The translations under genes were made by a program, and so were the position numbers. DNA of 64,000 nucleotides from contig CANOCV010000003.1 of assembly GCA_947564465.1 (NCBI GenBank), positions 1-64,000 of the forward strand, written 5' to 3'. Each line of letters opens with the position of its first letter. Within the stretch, counting starts at the first letter, position 1. The DNA comes from an uncultured Roseburia sp. (lineage in GTDB: Bacteria > Bacillota > Clostridia > Lachnospirales > Lachnospiraceae). Positions 34,584 through 43,188 of the stretch are shown one piece after another. Below the pieces are notes generated by a model that was not told the origin of the DNA, did no database searches, and saw only the letters and a list, made by a program, of their open reading frames with translations.

Positions 34584-34718
34584 AAGATTTCCTCCTCATG
34601 CAACGTGGCGAAATAAATCGCACGGAAAGCAGCGCTGAAAGTGTCTTTGTCTGCCCCCTCCTTAACAGGTAATACGGGATAGGCGTTGAGCCTGCCGCTT
34701 GTGAGAAGATTGGTGTGT
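34541..34718 (-). pseudogene. Gene fragment of probable mobile-element origin
   Basis: On the minus strand a frame without a start codon reads LLTSGRLNAYPVLPVKEG, continues ADKDTFSAAFRAIYFATLHE and ends at 34541. It reads like the C-terminal piece of a real protein rather than random sequence, and I associate it loosely with genes of Firmicute integrative elements, without being able to name the family. It begins abruptly at the end of the ABC permease gene, consistent with a recombination junction. Confidence 0.35.
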
Positions 34719-35435
34719 CTATTTGGACTTTTGTTTATTCAAAAGTATTCCACATACGATTACCGCCACACAAAATACAAGAATTAAATACCATAGATTT
34801 TCAAGGCAAAAACCATTATCCAACATCAATCGGTATCCCTGGGAAGCGGGGAAAATACGCCCTATGGTTTCAAGAAAATCGGGCAGCAAGCCGACAGGGA
34901 ACATAATCCCCGAAAGCATAATCGAGGGTAAAAACACAAGCTGCGCTATCATCGTCAGCTTTGCCTGATTTTTTACAATCAGCCCTAATACACTTCCAAT
35001 GCTCAGCGATACAATAATGTATATAGCAAGCGCAAAAAAGAAAAATGGAAGCTGTACCGGCAAAGTCGCCTCAAACAATATAGGGGCAAGCAGTAATATA
35101 ATAACACAACTAATCATCAAATGCACAAATGCAGAAAGGAACATTGTAACAAGACCTAAATATAAAGGCACTCCATTCGCTTTATATACCTTTTTTATAT
35201 CGCTTCCATAAGTTTGAAGCAATGATGGCGGTAACCCAATAAACGCTCCCATTGAAATGCTCATCACAATCATAGATTGTATCAGTGTACTTCTCATTTC
35301 AGGCATAACAGAAGTAAAAATACCACCCATCAGCAGAAAGAAAATAAGAGGAACGATATAGCAGGTAACTAACAAAGATTTACTCCGTATATCCAATTTC
35401 CACTGTAATGCTATACCAAATAAAAAACCGTTCAT
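34719..35435 (-). CDS. ABC-2 type permease
   Basis: A 238-residue membrane protein with six hydrophobic helices, typical of ABC-2 drug or bacteriocin exporters. It has a conserved-type segment FLPSIMLSGIMFPVGLLPDFLE between helices five and six, the usual ABC2_membrane signature region. It overlaps the ATPase gene by four bases (ATGA), so the pair is translationally coupled. With the ATPase at 35432-36247 it would form an exporter under the MerR/TipAS-type regulator; the likely role is export of, or resistance to, a toxic compound. Confidence 0.85.
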   Translation of the reverse strand: MNGFLFGIALQWKLDIRSKSLLVTCYIVPLIFFLLMGGIFTSVMPEMRSTLIQSMIVMSISMGAFIGLPPSLLQTYGSDIKKVYKANGVPLYLGLVTMFLSAFVHLMISCVIILLLAPILFEATLPVQLPFFFFALAIYIIVSLSIGSVLGLIVKNQAKLTMIAQLVFLPSIMLSGIMFPVGLLPDFLETIGRIFPASQGYRLMLDNGFCLENLWYLILVFCVAVIVCGILLNKQKSK

Positions 35436-36247
35436 TCTGCTTTCCTCCTTGACATTTCGATAAAGTGCTGTTCCAGTGTGCCGCGATCGACTTTAATATC
35501 TAATACATGGATTTTTTTCTGTTTTAACTCGCTGAGCAAGGAAATCAAAGTGTCTTCAATATTGTCCGTTTCAAAAGTGTTGTCTCCTCGCTGTGTTTTG
35601 ATATGGATAAAATATTTTCTCCCAACCTTATCGGTCAGTTCAGAAGCTGTGCCGCAAAAGACAATATTTCCGTTATTCAAAATGGCAATACGGTCACATA
35701 AGGTTTCTACTTCCGCCATATCATGGCTTGCCAAAACGATTGTTTTTCCGTTTGATTTGAGTTTTCGGATTTGTTCGTGGAGTGACAGCCTTCCCTCGAC
35801 ATCAAGCCCCGCAGTTGGCTCATCGAGGAAAATAACATCGGGATTGCTGATAAGTGCAAGGGCGAGATGTAACCGCCTTTTCTGCCCTGTGGATAATTGT
35901 ATGTACTGTTTCTTTTCAATTTCTTTGATACCAAGACCATTAAGCATAGCATAATCAATTTTTGTTCTATTCCATTTTGCAAATAGCTTTACAGCCTCCA
36001 TTGGCTTGATATAGGCGGGCAAAGATGATGATTGTAACTGAATGCCCATTTTCCCGTTTACGGTAACCGCACCACTGTCATATTTTCTTAAACCTTCAAT
36101 ACATTCAAGAGCTGTGGTTTTTCCCGCTCCGTTTACGCCGAGCAGAGCAAAAATTTCTCCTTTTTCGATTTGAAAATCAAGTCCCTTGAGAACAATATGG
36201 CTGCCATAGCTTTTCCTTAATTCACGGACCCATATTGCACCCCTCAT
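35432..36247 (-). CDS. ABC transporter ATP-binding protein
   Basis: A 271-residue ATPase. Walker A is GVNGAGKTT, the signature is LSTGQKRRLHLALAL, Walker B is VIFLDEPTAGLD and the H-loop is ASHDMAE. A C-terminal extension of about 60 residues ends the protein, as in drug and polyketide exporters of the DrrA/CcmA type. GGAGGTGGAACA precedes the ATG, and the start overlaps the stop of the TipAS-like gene by four bases (ATGA). It is directly coupled to the ABC-2 permease downstream. Confidence 0.92.
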   Translation of the reverse strand: MRGAIWVRELRKSYGSHIVLKGLDFQIEKGEIFALLGVNGAGKTTALECIEGLRKYDSGAVTVNGKMGIQLQSSSLPAYIKPMEAVKLFAKWNRTKIDYAMLNGLGIKEIEKKQYIQLSTGQKRRLHLALALISNPDVIFLDEPTAGLDVEGRLSLHEQIRKLKSNGKTIVLASHDMAEVETLCDRIAILNNGNIVFCGTASELTDKVGRKYFIHIKTQRGDNTFETDNIEDTLISLLSELKQKKIHVLDIKVDRGTLEQHFIEMSRRKAE

Positions 36248-36681
36248 TGTTCCACCTCCTCGAATGGATTTGTTTCAAGCCTTGAAAAATAGACTTGCAA
36301 AGCTGGCTCTAAATAATCGTTTACGATTTTTTGTCTTTCTTCCCACGCGTTTGTGGCGGTATCAATGTTGCCGATTTCTATTAATTTCGGAAGCATACTC
36401 ATATCACCGTTTGTAAACTCCATAATTAAACCCCAATATTCCTCTACAACCTGTTGGCATTTTTCGCTCTCAGGCGGTACATTTTCCTTTTGAAGCAGTA
36501 CGATTTCATCACTCAAGCGGTTAAATCTGTCCATAAAATCCAAGCCGCTTTCCTTATCAAATTGACTGCGTATATGGTCGAGTGTATCATCATCGAAACG
36601 CTTAATCAGATAATAAGAGTCATTCTTCATTTGCAGATTGACAATAATATCTGCATACTTCTTAAAGTTGACTGTCTGCAT
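36244..36681 (-). CDS. TipAS-like ligand-binding domain, -1 frame part of a split MerR regulator
   Basis: A 145-residue helical domain resembling the TipAS antibiotic-recognition domain of MerR regulators (segments DHIRSQFDKESGLDFMDRFN and EEYWGLIMEFTNGD). In family members it follows the MerR helix-turn-helix and a coiled coil. Here the coiled coil (IEQLQASLTAIEQLKTEVLQM) lies in the frame of this gene, but the MerR part (36738-37043) is in another frame; the two meet at an A7 run. The first ATG of this frame has only a weak ribosome site, so the domain is probably made either by frameshifting or at a low level by internal initiation. Its stop overlaps the ABC ATPase start. Confidence 0.75.
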   Translation of the reverse strand: MQTVNFKKYADIIVNLQMKNDSYYLIKRFDDDTLDHIRSQFDKESGLDFMDRFNRLSDEIVLLQKENVPPESEKCQQVVEEYWGLIMEFTNGDMSMLPKLIEIGNIDTATNAWEERQKIVNDYLEPALQVYFSRLETNPFEEVEQ

Positions 36682-36737
36682 TTGTAAAACTTCTGTTTTT
36701 AACTGTTCTATTGCCGTCAGGGAAGCCTGAAGCTGTT

Positions 36738-36747
36738 CTATTTTTTT
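36738..36747 (-). other. A7 slippery run with immediate stop (frameshift site)
   Basis: On the minus strand the MerR frame reads CGA AAA AAA TAG. A slip of -1 on the heptamer A AAA AAA avoids the stop and continues ATA GAA CAG into the coiled coil and TipAS domain. The same join could arise from RNA polymerase slippage adding an A, or the site may be a one-base deletion (A8 to A7) or a homopolymer sequencing error. Confidence 0.6.
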
Positions 36748-37043
36748 CGTATATCATCTGCCTGCTCTGTAAGGGCATTTGCAACATCAGCCGGTGTCTC
36801 TAAAGAAATCAATCGTTGTTTTATATCGTCCAAAGAAAACCCCAGTGATTTCAAAGATATAATCTGATGAAGTGTAACCAAATCTTTATCCGTATAAAGC
36901 CTGCGTCTACCTTCGCTTTCTGCCGATGGGGAGAGCAGTCCTTCTTTGTCGTAGTATTGTAGAGTGCGGACGGTAACGCCCATTTTTTTTGCTACTTCTC
37001 CAACTGTCATAAAGCCCTCTGGAATTGCTCTGTATTTTGCCAT
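36738..37043 (-). CDS. MerR-family DNA-binding domain, truncated at the frameshift
   Basis: A 101-residue product with the MerR helix-turn-helix and wing (MTVGEVAKKMGVTVRTLQYYDKE, then GRRRLYTDKDL) and the start of the dimerisation helix, stopping after DDIRKK. ATG 37043 has AGGAGG about eight bases upstream. Alone it lacks a ligand-binding domain. With a -1 shift it becomes a full MerR-TipAS regulator of about 265 residues. TipA-type regulators activate drug-exporter genes when bound by the drug, which fits the ABC genes downstream. The operator-like promoter at 37066-37096 indicates autoregulation. Confidence 0.85.
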   Translation of the reverse strand: MAKYRAIPEGFMTVGEVAKKMGVTVRTLQYYDKEGLLSPSAESEGRRRLYTDKDLVTLHQIISLKSLGFSLDDIKQRLISLETPADVANALTEQADDIRKK

Positions 37044-37065
37044 AATCACTTACCTCCTGACACCT

Positions 37066-37096
37066 ATTATAAATCATTACGCAGCGTCACAAACAA
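37066..37096 (-). promoter_or_regulatory. MerR-type promoter with 19-bp spacer and dyad
   Basis: On the minus strand TTGTTT (37096-37091) and TATAAT (37071-37066) are 19 bases apart, the long spacer typical of MerR-activated promoters. The dyad ACGC-n-GCGT (37079-37087) lies inside the spacer, where MerR dimers bind. Confidence 0.65.
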
Positions 37097-37116
37097 GACC
37101 TTTTTGAAAAAATTTT

Positions 37117-37144
37117 AGGCGGCAAAGATTTTTCTCTGCCGCCT
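37117..37144. other. Hairpin upstream of the MerR promoter
   Basis: AGGCGGCA (37117-37124) pairs with TGCCGCCT (37137-37144). It lies between the MerR operon promoter and the end of the minus-strand gene at 37260, and may end transcription entering from 37260-38303. Confidence 0.4.
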
Positions 37145-37259
37145 TTCGGTACTTATAAAAATGATATTATTGTAAAGGTTTGTCCTCGTCTGCGGGGAAA
37201 TATACGCGTCCGCTTTCCGGCGTTCGTCCGCATTATTATAATAATAACGTTCTGACAGC

Positions 37260-38303
37260 TTATATCCGTTTTTTTAACAGAGTGATAAGCGTTTCAAACC
37301 GAAAAGGTTTCCCCTGTATTTCTTGTATTTTCAAACGATTCTTCTCATTAAATCCCACCAGAATGCTGTGATTTGCCTCGGCGAGATAATCAATAATACC
37401 GTCAATATCGGACTTTAAGTTCTTCGGAAGCTGCACATACAGGTGCTTGTTGGCAGTGATATGCAGCGTGTAGGAGATACTGAAGTGATACCAGAAAAAT
37501 TTGTGCAGGGTGGAATGCTTGTATATCCAGATAATCTCCTGTATCGGAATAATAAATATCCCTTCTTTTGCAATTGCAATGAAAAAATGCTCGGTGATAA
37601 ACATGTCCTCTGTCGCAAGCTGCGGCAGCGTTGCAAGCTCCTCTTCCGCCTGTGCCAACAGCTCTGAGGCCTTGCCGAACAGAGATAAGGTGCGGCAGGG
37701 CGGTGAAAGCGCCGGAATAAGGATATAAATAATAGAGAGAATAATTGTAATCAGTGAGTACAGACCGGTTAAGGCGAAAATAAAAATCACGGCTGCGCTG
37801 ATATTTCGCCGGAAAGCCGGCTCGCTGATATAGTAAGTGTTGACCTTTTGCGTGATGCCGTCTGTTGTCCAGGATAAATCCTCTGCAATTTGCGAAAGCA
37901 GTGTCTGGAACGTAGGGTCGTTCCTCTTGATTCCGGCGTTTATAGAGATCGTATCAATCGTAGGGAGTCCCTCTTCGCTTGTTTTAGGGGTCAGCAGCAC
38001 AATGGTGCATACATTGTCGCGCATCGTATAATAGTAATAGCCTCCCGTGCGTCCGAAAGAAGATTCCGTGTAGCCGGTGAATTTCAAGTCTGTAAGCGTA
38101 GTCTGTATATATTGGTTGTTTTCCTCATAAAGCGTTTCCAGCGAATCCGACGTCTTTGCATGATAAGGAAAGAGAATCGAGTCGATGGGAAGGGACAACC
38201 AGAGTATTGCTAAAAGAACCAGGTAAAGGATCGGTGCAGGGAGCTTGCGTTTATATACACTTTTGATATTTCTTGTAATATAATGTTCGAGATTGCCGTT
38301 CAT
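37260..38303 (-). CDS. Membrane protein of unknown function
   Basis: A 347-residue protein. One hydrophobic helix lies near the N-terminus (APILYLVLLAILWLSLPI), followed by an extracytoplasmic domain of about 130 residues (TESSFGRTGGYYYYTMRD). A second membrane region near residues 190-220 leads to a cytoplasmic C-terminal domain with LLAQAEEELATLPQL and a PH-like strand pattern (HFFIAIAKEGIFIIPIQEI). It resembles hypothetical proteins of Lachnospiraceae (possibly DUF6709); I cannot assign a function. ATG 38303 has GGAGG six bases upstream, so the 19-codon in-frame extension is not used. A single-gene unit. Confidence 0.75.
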   Translation of the reverse strand: MNGNLEHYITRNIKSVYKRKLPAPILYLVLLAILWLSLPIDSILFPYHAKTSDSLETLYEENNQYIQTTLTDLKFTGYTESSFGRTGGYYYYTMRDNVCTIVLLTPKTSEEGLPTIDTISINAGIKRNDPTFQTLLSQIAEDLSWTTDGITQKVNTYYISEPAFRRNISAAVIFIFALTGLYSLITIILSIIYILIPALSPPCRTLSLFGKASELLAQAEEELATLPQLATEDMFITEHFFIAIAKEGIFIIPIQEIIWIYKHSTLHKFFWYHFSISYTLHITANKHLYVQLPKNLKSDIDGIIDYLAEANHSILVGFNEKNRLKIQEIQGKPFRFETLITLLKKRI

Positions 38304-38524
38304 AGAGCCTCCGTAATCAAGTGTCAGGCATATATTGTGTGCCATTTTGTTAGTTTTCACACTAACGCCAGGCTTTATGATAACGTAAGCTTTATGAAGC
38401 CCGGTGTGGGTGTGAATTGTAACGCCATATTAGTATAAGGTTTTTTCGGCGAATAATCAAGCTTGCTTTTTAATCCGGAAGTTGTTAGTATAACAGTAAA
38501 GTAGATTTTGTAAAGGTGGTAGCA

Positions 38525-39310
38525 ATGCAGGAATTTGACATATATCAGGGATTTGCAAGGGTGTATGATATGTTTATGGATAATGTCCCTTATGAGGCGT
38601 GGCGGGATTATCTCGTAAAGGAGCTGAAGAGGGCGGGTATCACAGAGGGGCTTGTATTGGACTTGGGCTGCGGAACAGGGAAGATGACAAGACTTTTGGC
38701 GGACTGCGGCTATGATATGATCGGTGTGGATGCGTCGGAGGAGATGTTAATGCTTGCCAGAGAGGCGGATTGTGACGGGAGCGGCAGGGACATTTTGTAT
38801 CTGCTTCAGGATATGCGGGAATTTGAACTGTATGGAACTGTCCGGGCGGTGATTAGCGTCTGTGATTCTATGAATTATCTGATGCAGGAGGAGGACTTGA
38901 GGACGGTGTTTTCTCTGGTCAGCAATTATCTTGATCCGGGGGGGATTTTTATTTTTGATTTAAATACAATTTACAAATATGAACATCTGCTCGCGGAACG
39001 AACGATTTGTGAAAACAGGGAGGAGGGTAGTTTTATCTGGGAAAATTACTATGACGAAGAAGAGCGGGTGAACGAATATGACCTGACGCTGTTTGTACGG
39101 GAGGAGAGTTCTTTGGACGGTGAACTTTACAGAAGATATGAAGAGACGCATTTTCAGAGAGCGTATGATCCGAAGGCAATAAAGCGTCTGCTAAAGGAGG
39201 CGGGCCTTTTGTTTGTCGGGGCTTATGATGCGGACGACGGCGGAGAAATACGGGAGGACAGCACAAGGATTTATATCATAGCAAAAGAGTGTCAAAAAGG
39301 AGAAAAATAA
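38525..39310 (+). CDS. Class I SAM-dependent methyltransferase
   Basis: A 261-residue methyltransferase. The SAM-binding motif I is LVLDLGCGTGKMTRLL, motif II includes MIGVDASEEML, and LLQDMREFEL and GGIFIFDLNTIYKY follow. It is of the YcgJ-like broad group; the substrate cannot be told. ATG 38525 has AAGGTGG at good spacing, and the GTG at 38516 is less likely. hslO begins one base after its stop, so the two genes and nadE form one operon. Confidence 0.85.
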   Translation: MQEFDIYQGFARVYDMFMDNVPYEAWRDYLVKELKRAGITEGLVLDLGCGTGKMTRLLADCGYDMIGVDASEEMLMLAREADCDGSGRDILYLLQDMREFELYGTVRAVISVCDSMNYLMQEEDLRTVFSLVSNYLDPGGIFIFDLNTIYKYEHLLAERTICENREEGSFIWENYYDEEERVNEYDLTLFVREESSLDGELYRRYEETHFQRAYDPKAIKRLLKEAGLLFVGAYDADDGGEIREDSTRIYIIAKECQKGEK

Positions 39311-39311
39311 A

Positions 39312-40181
39312 ATGTCAGATTATATTGTAAGGGCAAGTGCAGCGGACGGGCAGATTCGCGCATTTGCCGTAACATCGAAAGAGACGGTGGAAGCCGCAAG
39401 GCGCGCACATGATTCAAGTCCGGTCATAACGGCTGCATTGGGCAGGCTGCTCAGTGCAGGCGCGATGATGGGAACGATGATGAAGGGGGAGAAAGATCTG
39501 CTCACGATTCAGATAAAGGGAGACGGTCCGGCAAAAGGTCTTACTGTTACAGCGGATTCTAAGGGATTTGTGAAAGGGTATCCCGCGAACGCCAATGTGC
39601 TGATTCCCGCAAACGCAAACGGTAAGCTGGATGTGGGCGGCGCGATCGGCTCCGGCTTTTTAAGTGTGATTAAGGATTTGGGTTTAAAAGAGCCGTATGT
39701 GGGACAAACTGTATTACAGACAGGGGAAATTGCTGAGGATTTGACGTACTATTTTGCGACGAGCGAACAGATTCCGTCGGCAGTGGGACTGGGCGTATTG
39801 ATGAACAAAGATAATACAGTGCGCCAGGCCGGCGGGTTTATCATCCAGCTTATGCCGTTTACCAGCGAGGAAACCATAGATAAGCTGGAAAAAAAGATTA
39901 CACAGATTCAGTCTGTAACACAAATGCAGGAAAACGGAATGACGCCGGAAAAGATGCTTGAGGAGATTTTGGGAGATTTTGGGCTTGAGATTACGGATAC
40001 GGTGGAGACGGGATTTCGGTGCGACTGCTCGAAGGAGCGTGTGCGCCGTGCGATTTCTACGCTCAATATAAAGGATCTCGACGATATGATAGAGGATAAT
40101 GAGCCGATAGAGGTGAAGTGCCAGTTCTGTAATTCGGCATATCATTTTTCCGTGGATGAATTGAAGGAGATAAGAGAGTGA
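39312..40181 (+). CDS. hslO: Redox-regulated chaperone Hsp33
   Basis: A 289-residue Hsp33, a cytosolic holdase activated by oxidation of a zinc-binding cysteine cluster. The N-terminal substrate-binding domain contains TAALGRLLSAGAMMG and a C-terminal redox switch has the four expected cysteines in CDC and CQFC, seen in FRCDCSKERV and VKCQFCNSAYHF. Length matches the family. The stop overlaps the GTG start of nadE by four bases. In an anaerobe it would protect proteins during oxygen exposure. Confidence 0.96.
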   Translation: MSDYIVRASAADGQIRAFAVTSKETVEAARRAHDSSPVITAALGRLLSAGAMMGTMMKGEKDLLTIQIKGDGPAKGLTVTADSKGFVKGYPANANVLIPANANGKLDVGGAIGSGFLSVIKDLGLKEPYVGQTVLQTGEIAEDLTYYFATSEQIPSAVGLGVLMNKDNTVRQAGGFIIQLMPFTSEETIDKLEKKITQIQSVTQMQENGMTPEKMLEEILGDFGLEITDTVETGFRCDCSKERVRRAISTLNIKDLDDMIEDNEPIEVKCQFCNSAYHFSVDELKEIRE

Positions 40182-42115
40182 AGCATGGATTTGTAAAGAC
40201 TGCGGCGGTGACGGTAAAAGAGGTGGTTGCAGACCCAAAAGAAAATGCCGTGCGCATATTGGAAAAAATAAAGGAGGCAGGGAATGAAGGGGCGAAGCTT
40301 ATTGTGCTGCCGGAGCTGTGCATCAGCAGCTATTCCTGCGGAGATCTTTTTTTTCAGGAGACATTGCAGAAGGAATCTGTGAATGCGCTTCATTTTCTGG
40401 CGGAAGAGACAAAGGATATAGATGCGTTAATCTTTGTGGGGCTTCCTCTGATGGTAGAAGGGTGCCTATACAATGTGGCGGCCGCATTGAACCGCGGAAG
40501 GATTTTGGGGGTAGTTCCCAAAAGATATATACCCAATTATAAAGAATTTTATGAGGCAAGATATTTTGCGCAGGGGAGCGGGAAGCCGTTTTCTGTTGAT
40601 GTGGGTGTGGACTATGAGGTTTTGATGGGGACGAATCTATTGTTTGTCTGTGAGGGTATGCCAAAGCTTGTGGTTGCGGCGGAAATTTGCGAGGATATAT
40701 GGGCGCCGAAGCCGCCCAGCGTAGAACATGCTCTTTCGGGGGCCACTCTCATCGTGAATTTGTCTGCGAGCGATGAGACTACGGGAAAGGATGTCTACCG
40801 GAGAGAGCTGGTTACGGGGCAGTCTGCCAGACTGATCTGCGGTTATGTCTATGCGAGCGCAGGGGATGGGGAATCTACGCAGGATGTGGTCTATTCGGGA
40901 CATAATCTGATTGCGGAGAACGGAATTTTGTTAAAGGAATCGAAGCGTTTTACAAATGAAACGATTTACGCGGAGATTGATGTGAATCGTCTGGCGGCGG
41001 AACGCGCAAAGATGAATACGTTTATCTGCAAACGGGGAGAGGATTATTGTACGCTTCCTTTTTCGCTGGAGGTAACGGAGACAGAGCTTACACGGGGGAT
41101 TGACCCCGCGCCGTTTGTTCCGGGGAATCAGCAGGAGCGCGAGAAGCGTTGTGAGGAAATTCTCGCAATTCAGTCTATGGGACTGAAAAAGCGGTTAGAG
41201 CATACGGGCGCCGCAGGAGCGGTGATCGGTATTTCGGGCGGACTGGATTCTACGCTTGCGCTTCTTGTGACGGTGCGTGCGTTTGACTTGCTGCATCTTC
41301 CGCGCAGGAAAATTACGGCGGTGACCATGCCGGGATTTGGGACCACGGGAAGGACTTATGAGAATGCGTTAAAGCTTATTAAACATTTGGGCGCGACTTT
41401 GGTTGAGGTGGATATCAAAGAGGCGGTGCGGGTGCATTTTCGGGATATCGGACAGGATGAGAGTGTGCATGACATCACTTATGAAAACGGACAGGCGAGG
41501 GAGCGCACACAGATTTTGATGGATATTGCCAATAAAAAGGGGGGGATGGTAATCGGAACCGGGGACATGTCGGAGCTTGCGCTTGGGTGGGCGACCTATA
41601 ACGGCGACCACATGTCGATGTACGGCGTCAATGCCTCCGTTCCAAAGACTTTGGTTCGTCATCTTGTGCAATATTATGCCGACACCTGTGTGAAGGCAGA
41701 AAACGAGGGAGCCCTTGCACTGCGCGAGGTTCTTTTAGATGTGCTAAATACTCCGGTCAGTCCCGAGCTGCTTCCGCCTAAGGATGGAGAAATTGCGCAG
41801 AAAACAGAGGATATTGTGGGGCCGTATGAGCTGCACGATTTTTACCTTTATTATGTGATGCGTTTTGGATTCTCGCCGTCTAAGATATATCGTTTGGCAA
41901 AAATTGCATTTTGGGGGATTTATGACAGTGCCGTGATTAAGAAATGGCTTACCACATTTTATCATAGGTTCTTTTCACAGCAGTTTAAGCGCTCCTGCCT
42001 TCCCGACGGGCCGAAGGTGGGAAGTGTTGCGGTTTCACCGAGAGGAGATTTGCGTATGCCAAGTGATGCCGTGGCAAGAATCTGGTTAGAGGAATTAAAA
42101 GAATTAGAGGAATAG
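40178..42115 (+). CDS. nadE: Glutamine-dependent NAD+ synthetase
   Basis: A 645-residue two-domain enzyme that amidates deamido-NAD to NAD with glutamine as nitrogen donor. The N-terminal nitrilase-type glutaminase domain carries its Glu (VLPELCISSY), Lys (PKRYIPNYKE) and Cys (AAEICEDIW). The C-terminal synthetase has the PP-loop GISGGLDSTLALL and GTGDMSELALGW. The start is GTG 40178: it overlaps the hslO stop, has GGAGAT upstream and gives the expected KHGFVKTAA N-terminus. The terminator at 42125 follows directly. Confidence 0.96.
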   Translation: MKHGFVKTAAVTVKEVVADPKENAVRILEKIKEAGNEGAKLIVLPELCISSYSCGDLFFQETLQKESVNALHFLAEETKDIDALIFVGLPLMVEGCLYNVAAALNRGRILGVVPKRYIPNYKEFYEARYFAQGSGKPFSVDVGVDYEVLMGTNLLFVCEGMPKLVVAAEICEDIWAPKPPSVEHALSGATLIVNLSASDETTGKDVYRRELVTGQSARLICGYVYASAGDGESTQDVVYSGHNLIAENGILLKESKRFTNETIYAEIDVNRLAAERAKMNTFICKRGEDYCTLPFSLEVTETELTRGIDPAPFVPGNQQEREKRCEEILAIQSMGLKKRLEHTGAAGAVIGISGGLDSTLALLVTVRAFDLLHLPRRKITAVTMPGFGTTGRTYENALKLIKHLGATLVEVDIKEAVRVHFRDIGQDESVHDITYENGQARERTQILMDIANKKGGMVIGTGDMSELALGWATYNGDHMSMYGVNASVPKTLVRHLVQYYADTCVKAENEGALALREVLLDVLNTPVSPELLPPKDGEIAQKTEDIVGPYELHDFYLYYVMRFGFSPSKIYRLAKIAFWGIYDSAVIKKWLTTFYHRFFSQQFKRSCLPDGPKVGSVAVSPRGDLRMPSDAVARIWLEELKELEE

Positions 42116-42124
42116 ACAAAAAGA

Positions 42125-42155
42125 AGAACCCCGGAAATCCCGGAGTTCTCTTTTT
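42125..42155 (+). terminator. Rho-independent terminator after nadE
   Basis: AGAAC (42125-42129) with GTTCT (42145-42149), and inner CCGG pairs, form a stem followed by CTTTTTAT. It lies 10 bases after the nadE stop. Confidence 0.8.
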
Positions 42156-42308
42156 ATATCTAGGAAAGACTATGTTACTGTGAAGTGTTAAAGTCTATAA
42201 CTTTCCTGTGATATAAAGCCCTCCGGGCAGGATCGCCATGCGGCGGAAAGGAAATATATCGCTAAAGCGAGCCGCCGCAGACGGAGAATCCTGCAAAGCA
42301 GGATTCTA
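42154..42308. repeat. Composite palindromic intergenic repeat, copy B
   Basis: TTATATCTAGGAAAG (42154-42168) pairs with CTTTCCTGTGATATAA (42201-42216) around a 32-base loop containing GTTACTGTGAAG. Two further palindromes follow: TGCGGCGG (from 42239) with CCGCCGCA (to 42279), enclosing a TCGCT/AGCGA stem, and AATCCTGC with GCAGGATT around an AAA loop (to 42306). The order and much of the sequence match the elements at 52732-52954. Confidence 0.75.
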
Positions 42309-42310
42309 TT

Positions 42311-42997
42311 TTACGTGTGATGAAGCTGTTTTTCATATGCTTTCTGGCGGCCGGCGACAAATACTTTGCCATATACAAAAGAATACATCAGCGCTGCCAT
42401 TACAATAGCCGTAATTACGTCAAAAACAGAATGCTGCTTTAGAAACATGGTTGCCAGAATAATACTTGTCATTAATAAAAAGGAGGCGGTTTTTAGTCTC
42501 TTGTTTTCGCGAAGCTCCGCGTTGCTGCAGATGGCAAAATGTACTCCGAGAGAGTTATACACATGGATGCTCGGAAACAGGTTCGTCGGAGTGTCCGCGG
42601 TATAAAGCCAGTGAACCATTGTTACAAAAATGTTGTCCCGTTCAAAAGTGCGCGGCCTTAAGTAGTGTCCGTTCGGATAAAGTGTAGAAACAATTAAAAA
42701 AACTGTCATACCTACAAACAAAAAGGTGCATAATTTGTAATAATCACTTTTATTTTTAAAAAAGAAGTATAAAACGGCATATGCCACATATCTGAACCAT
42801 AATAAATATTGTATGATAAAATATTCGTTGAACGGAATATAATCATCGACTGCCATGTGTATTACGTTAAAATGGTTGGTTACTGTTTTTTCCAGGTAAG
42901 CAAACCATGGAAGATAGATGAATACATAGAGCAGAACCCATGCGTGTTTGTATTTTTGGAAAAAATTGTATGCCGCTATTTTTGCTGCATGAAACAA
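42311..42997 (-). CDS. PAP2-superfamily membrane phosphatase
   Basis: A 228-residue protein with about six hydrophobic helices and PAP2 signatures: NLFPSIHVYNSLG (the SxxH motif with its catalytic His) and KQHSVFDVITAI (the final His/Asp motif). The first motif (K-x6-RP) reads as HYLRPRTFERD. Members remove phosphate from lipid phosphates such as phosphatidate or undecaprenyl diphosphate, or transfer head groups. The best start is a TTG at 42997 with AAGGCG upstream; no usable ATG lies nearby. Transcribed convergently with nadE. Confidence 0.8.
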   Translation of the reverse strand: MFHAAKIAAYNFFQKYKHAWVLLYVFIYLPWFAYLEKTVTNHFNVIHMAVDDYIPFNEYFIIQYLLWFRYVAYAVLYFFFKNKSDYYKLCTFLFVGMTVFLIVSTLYPNGHYLRPRTFERDNIFVTMVHWLYTADTPTNLFPSIHVYNSLGVHFAICSNAELRENKRLKTASFLLMTSIILATMFLKQHSVFDVITAIVMAALMYSFVYGKVFVAGRQKAYEKQLHHT

Positions 42998-43188
42998 GAA
43001 AATCGCCTTCTTTACTTTGTTTTCGGTAACTCTTGTGGATTATATCACAGCGGATTTTTAGAAACAATGGGCTGTGGCAAACTTTTTTAAAATTATGAAA
43101 TTCTTAATAATTACCGACGTTTTTGATTACGGGTTTGTGCAAAAACACCATGCAGTTTTTAAGATAATATTACAATTTATGGAAGCGG

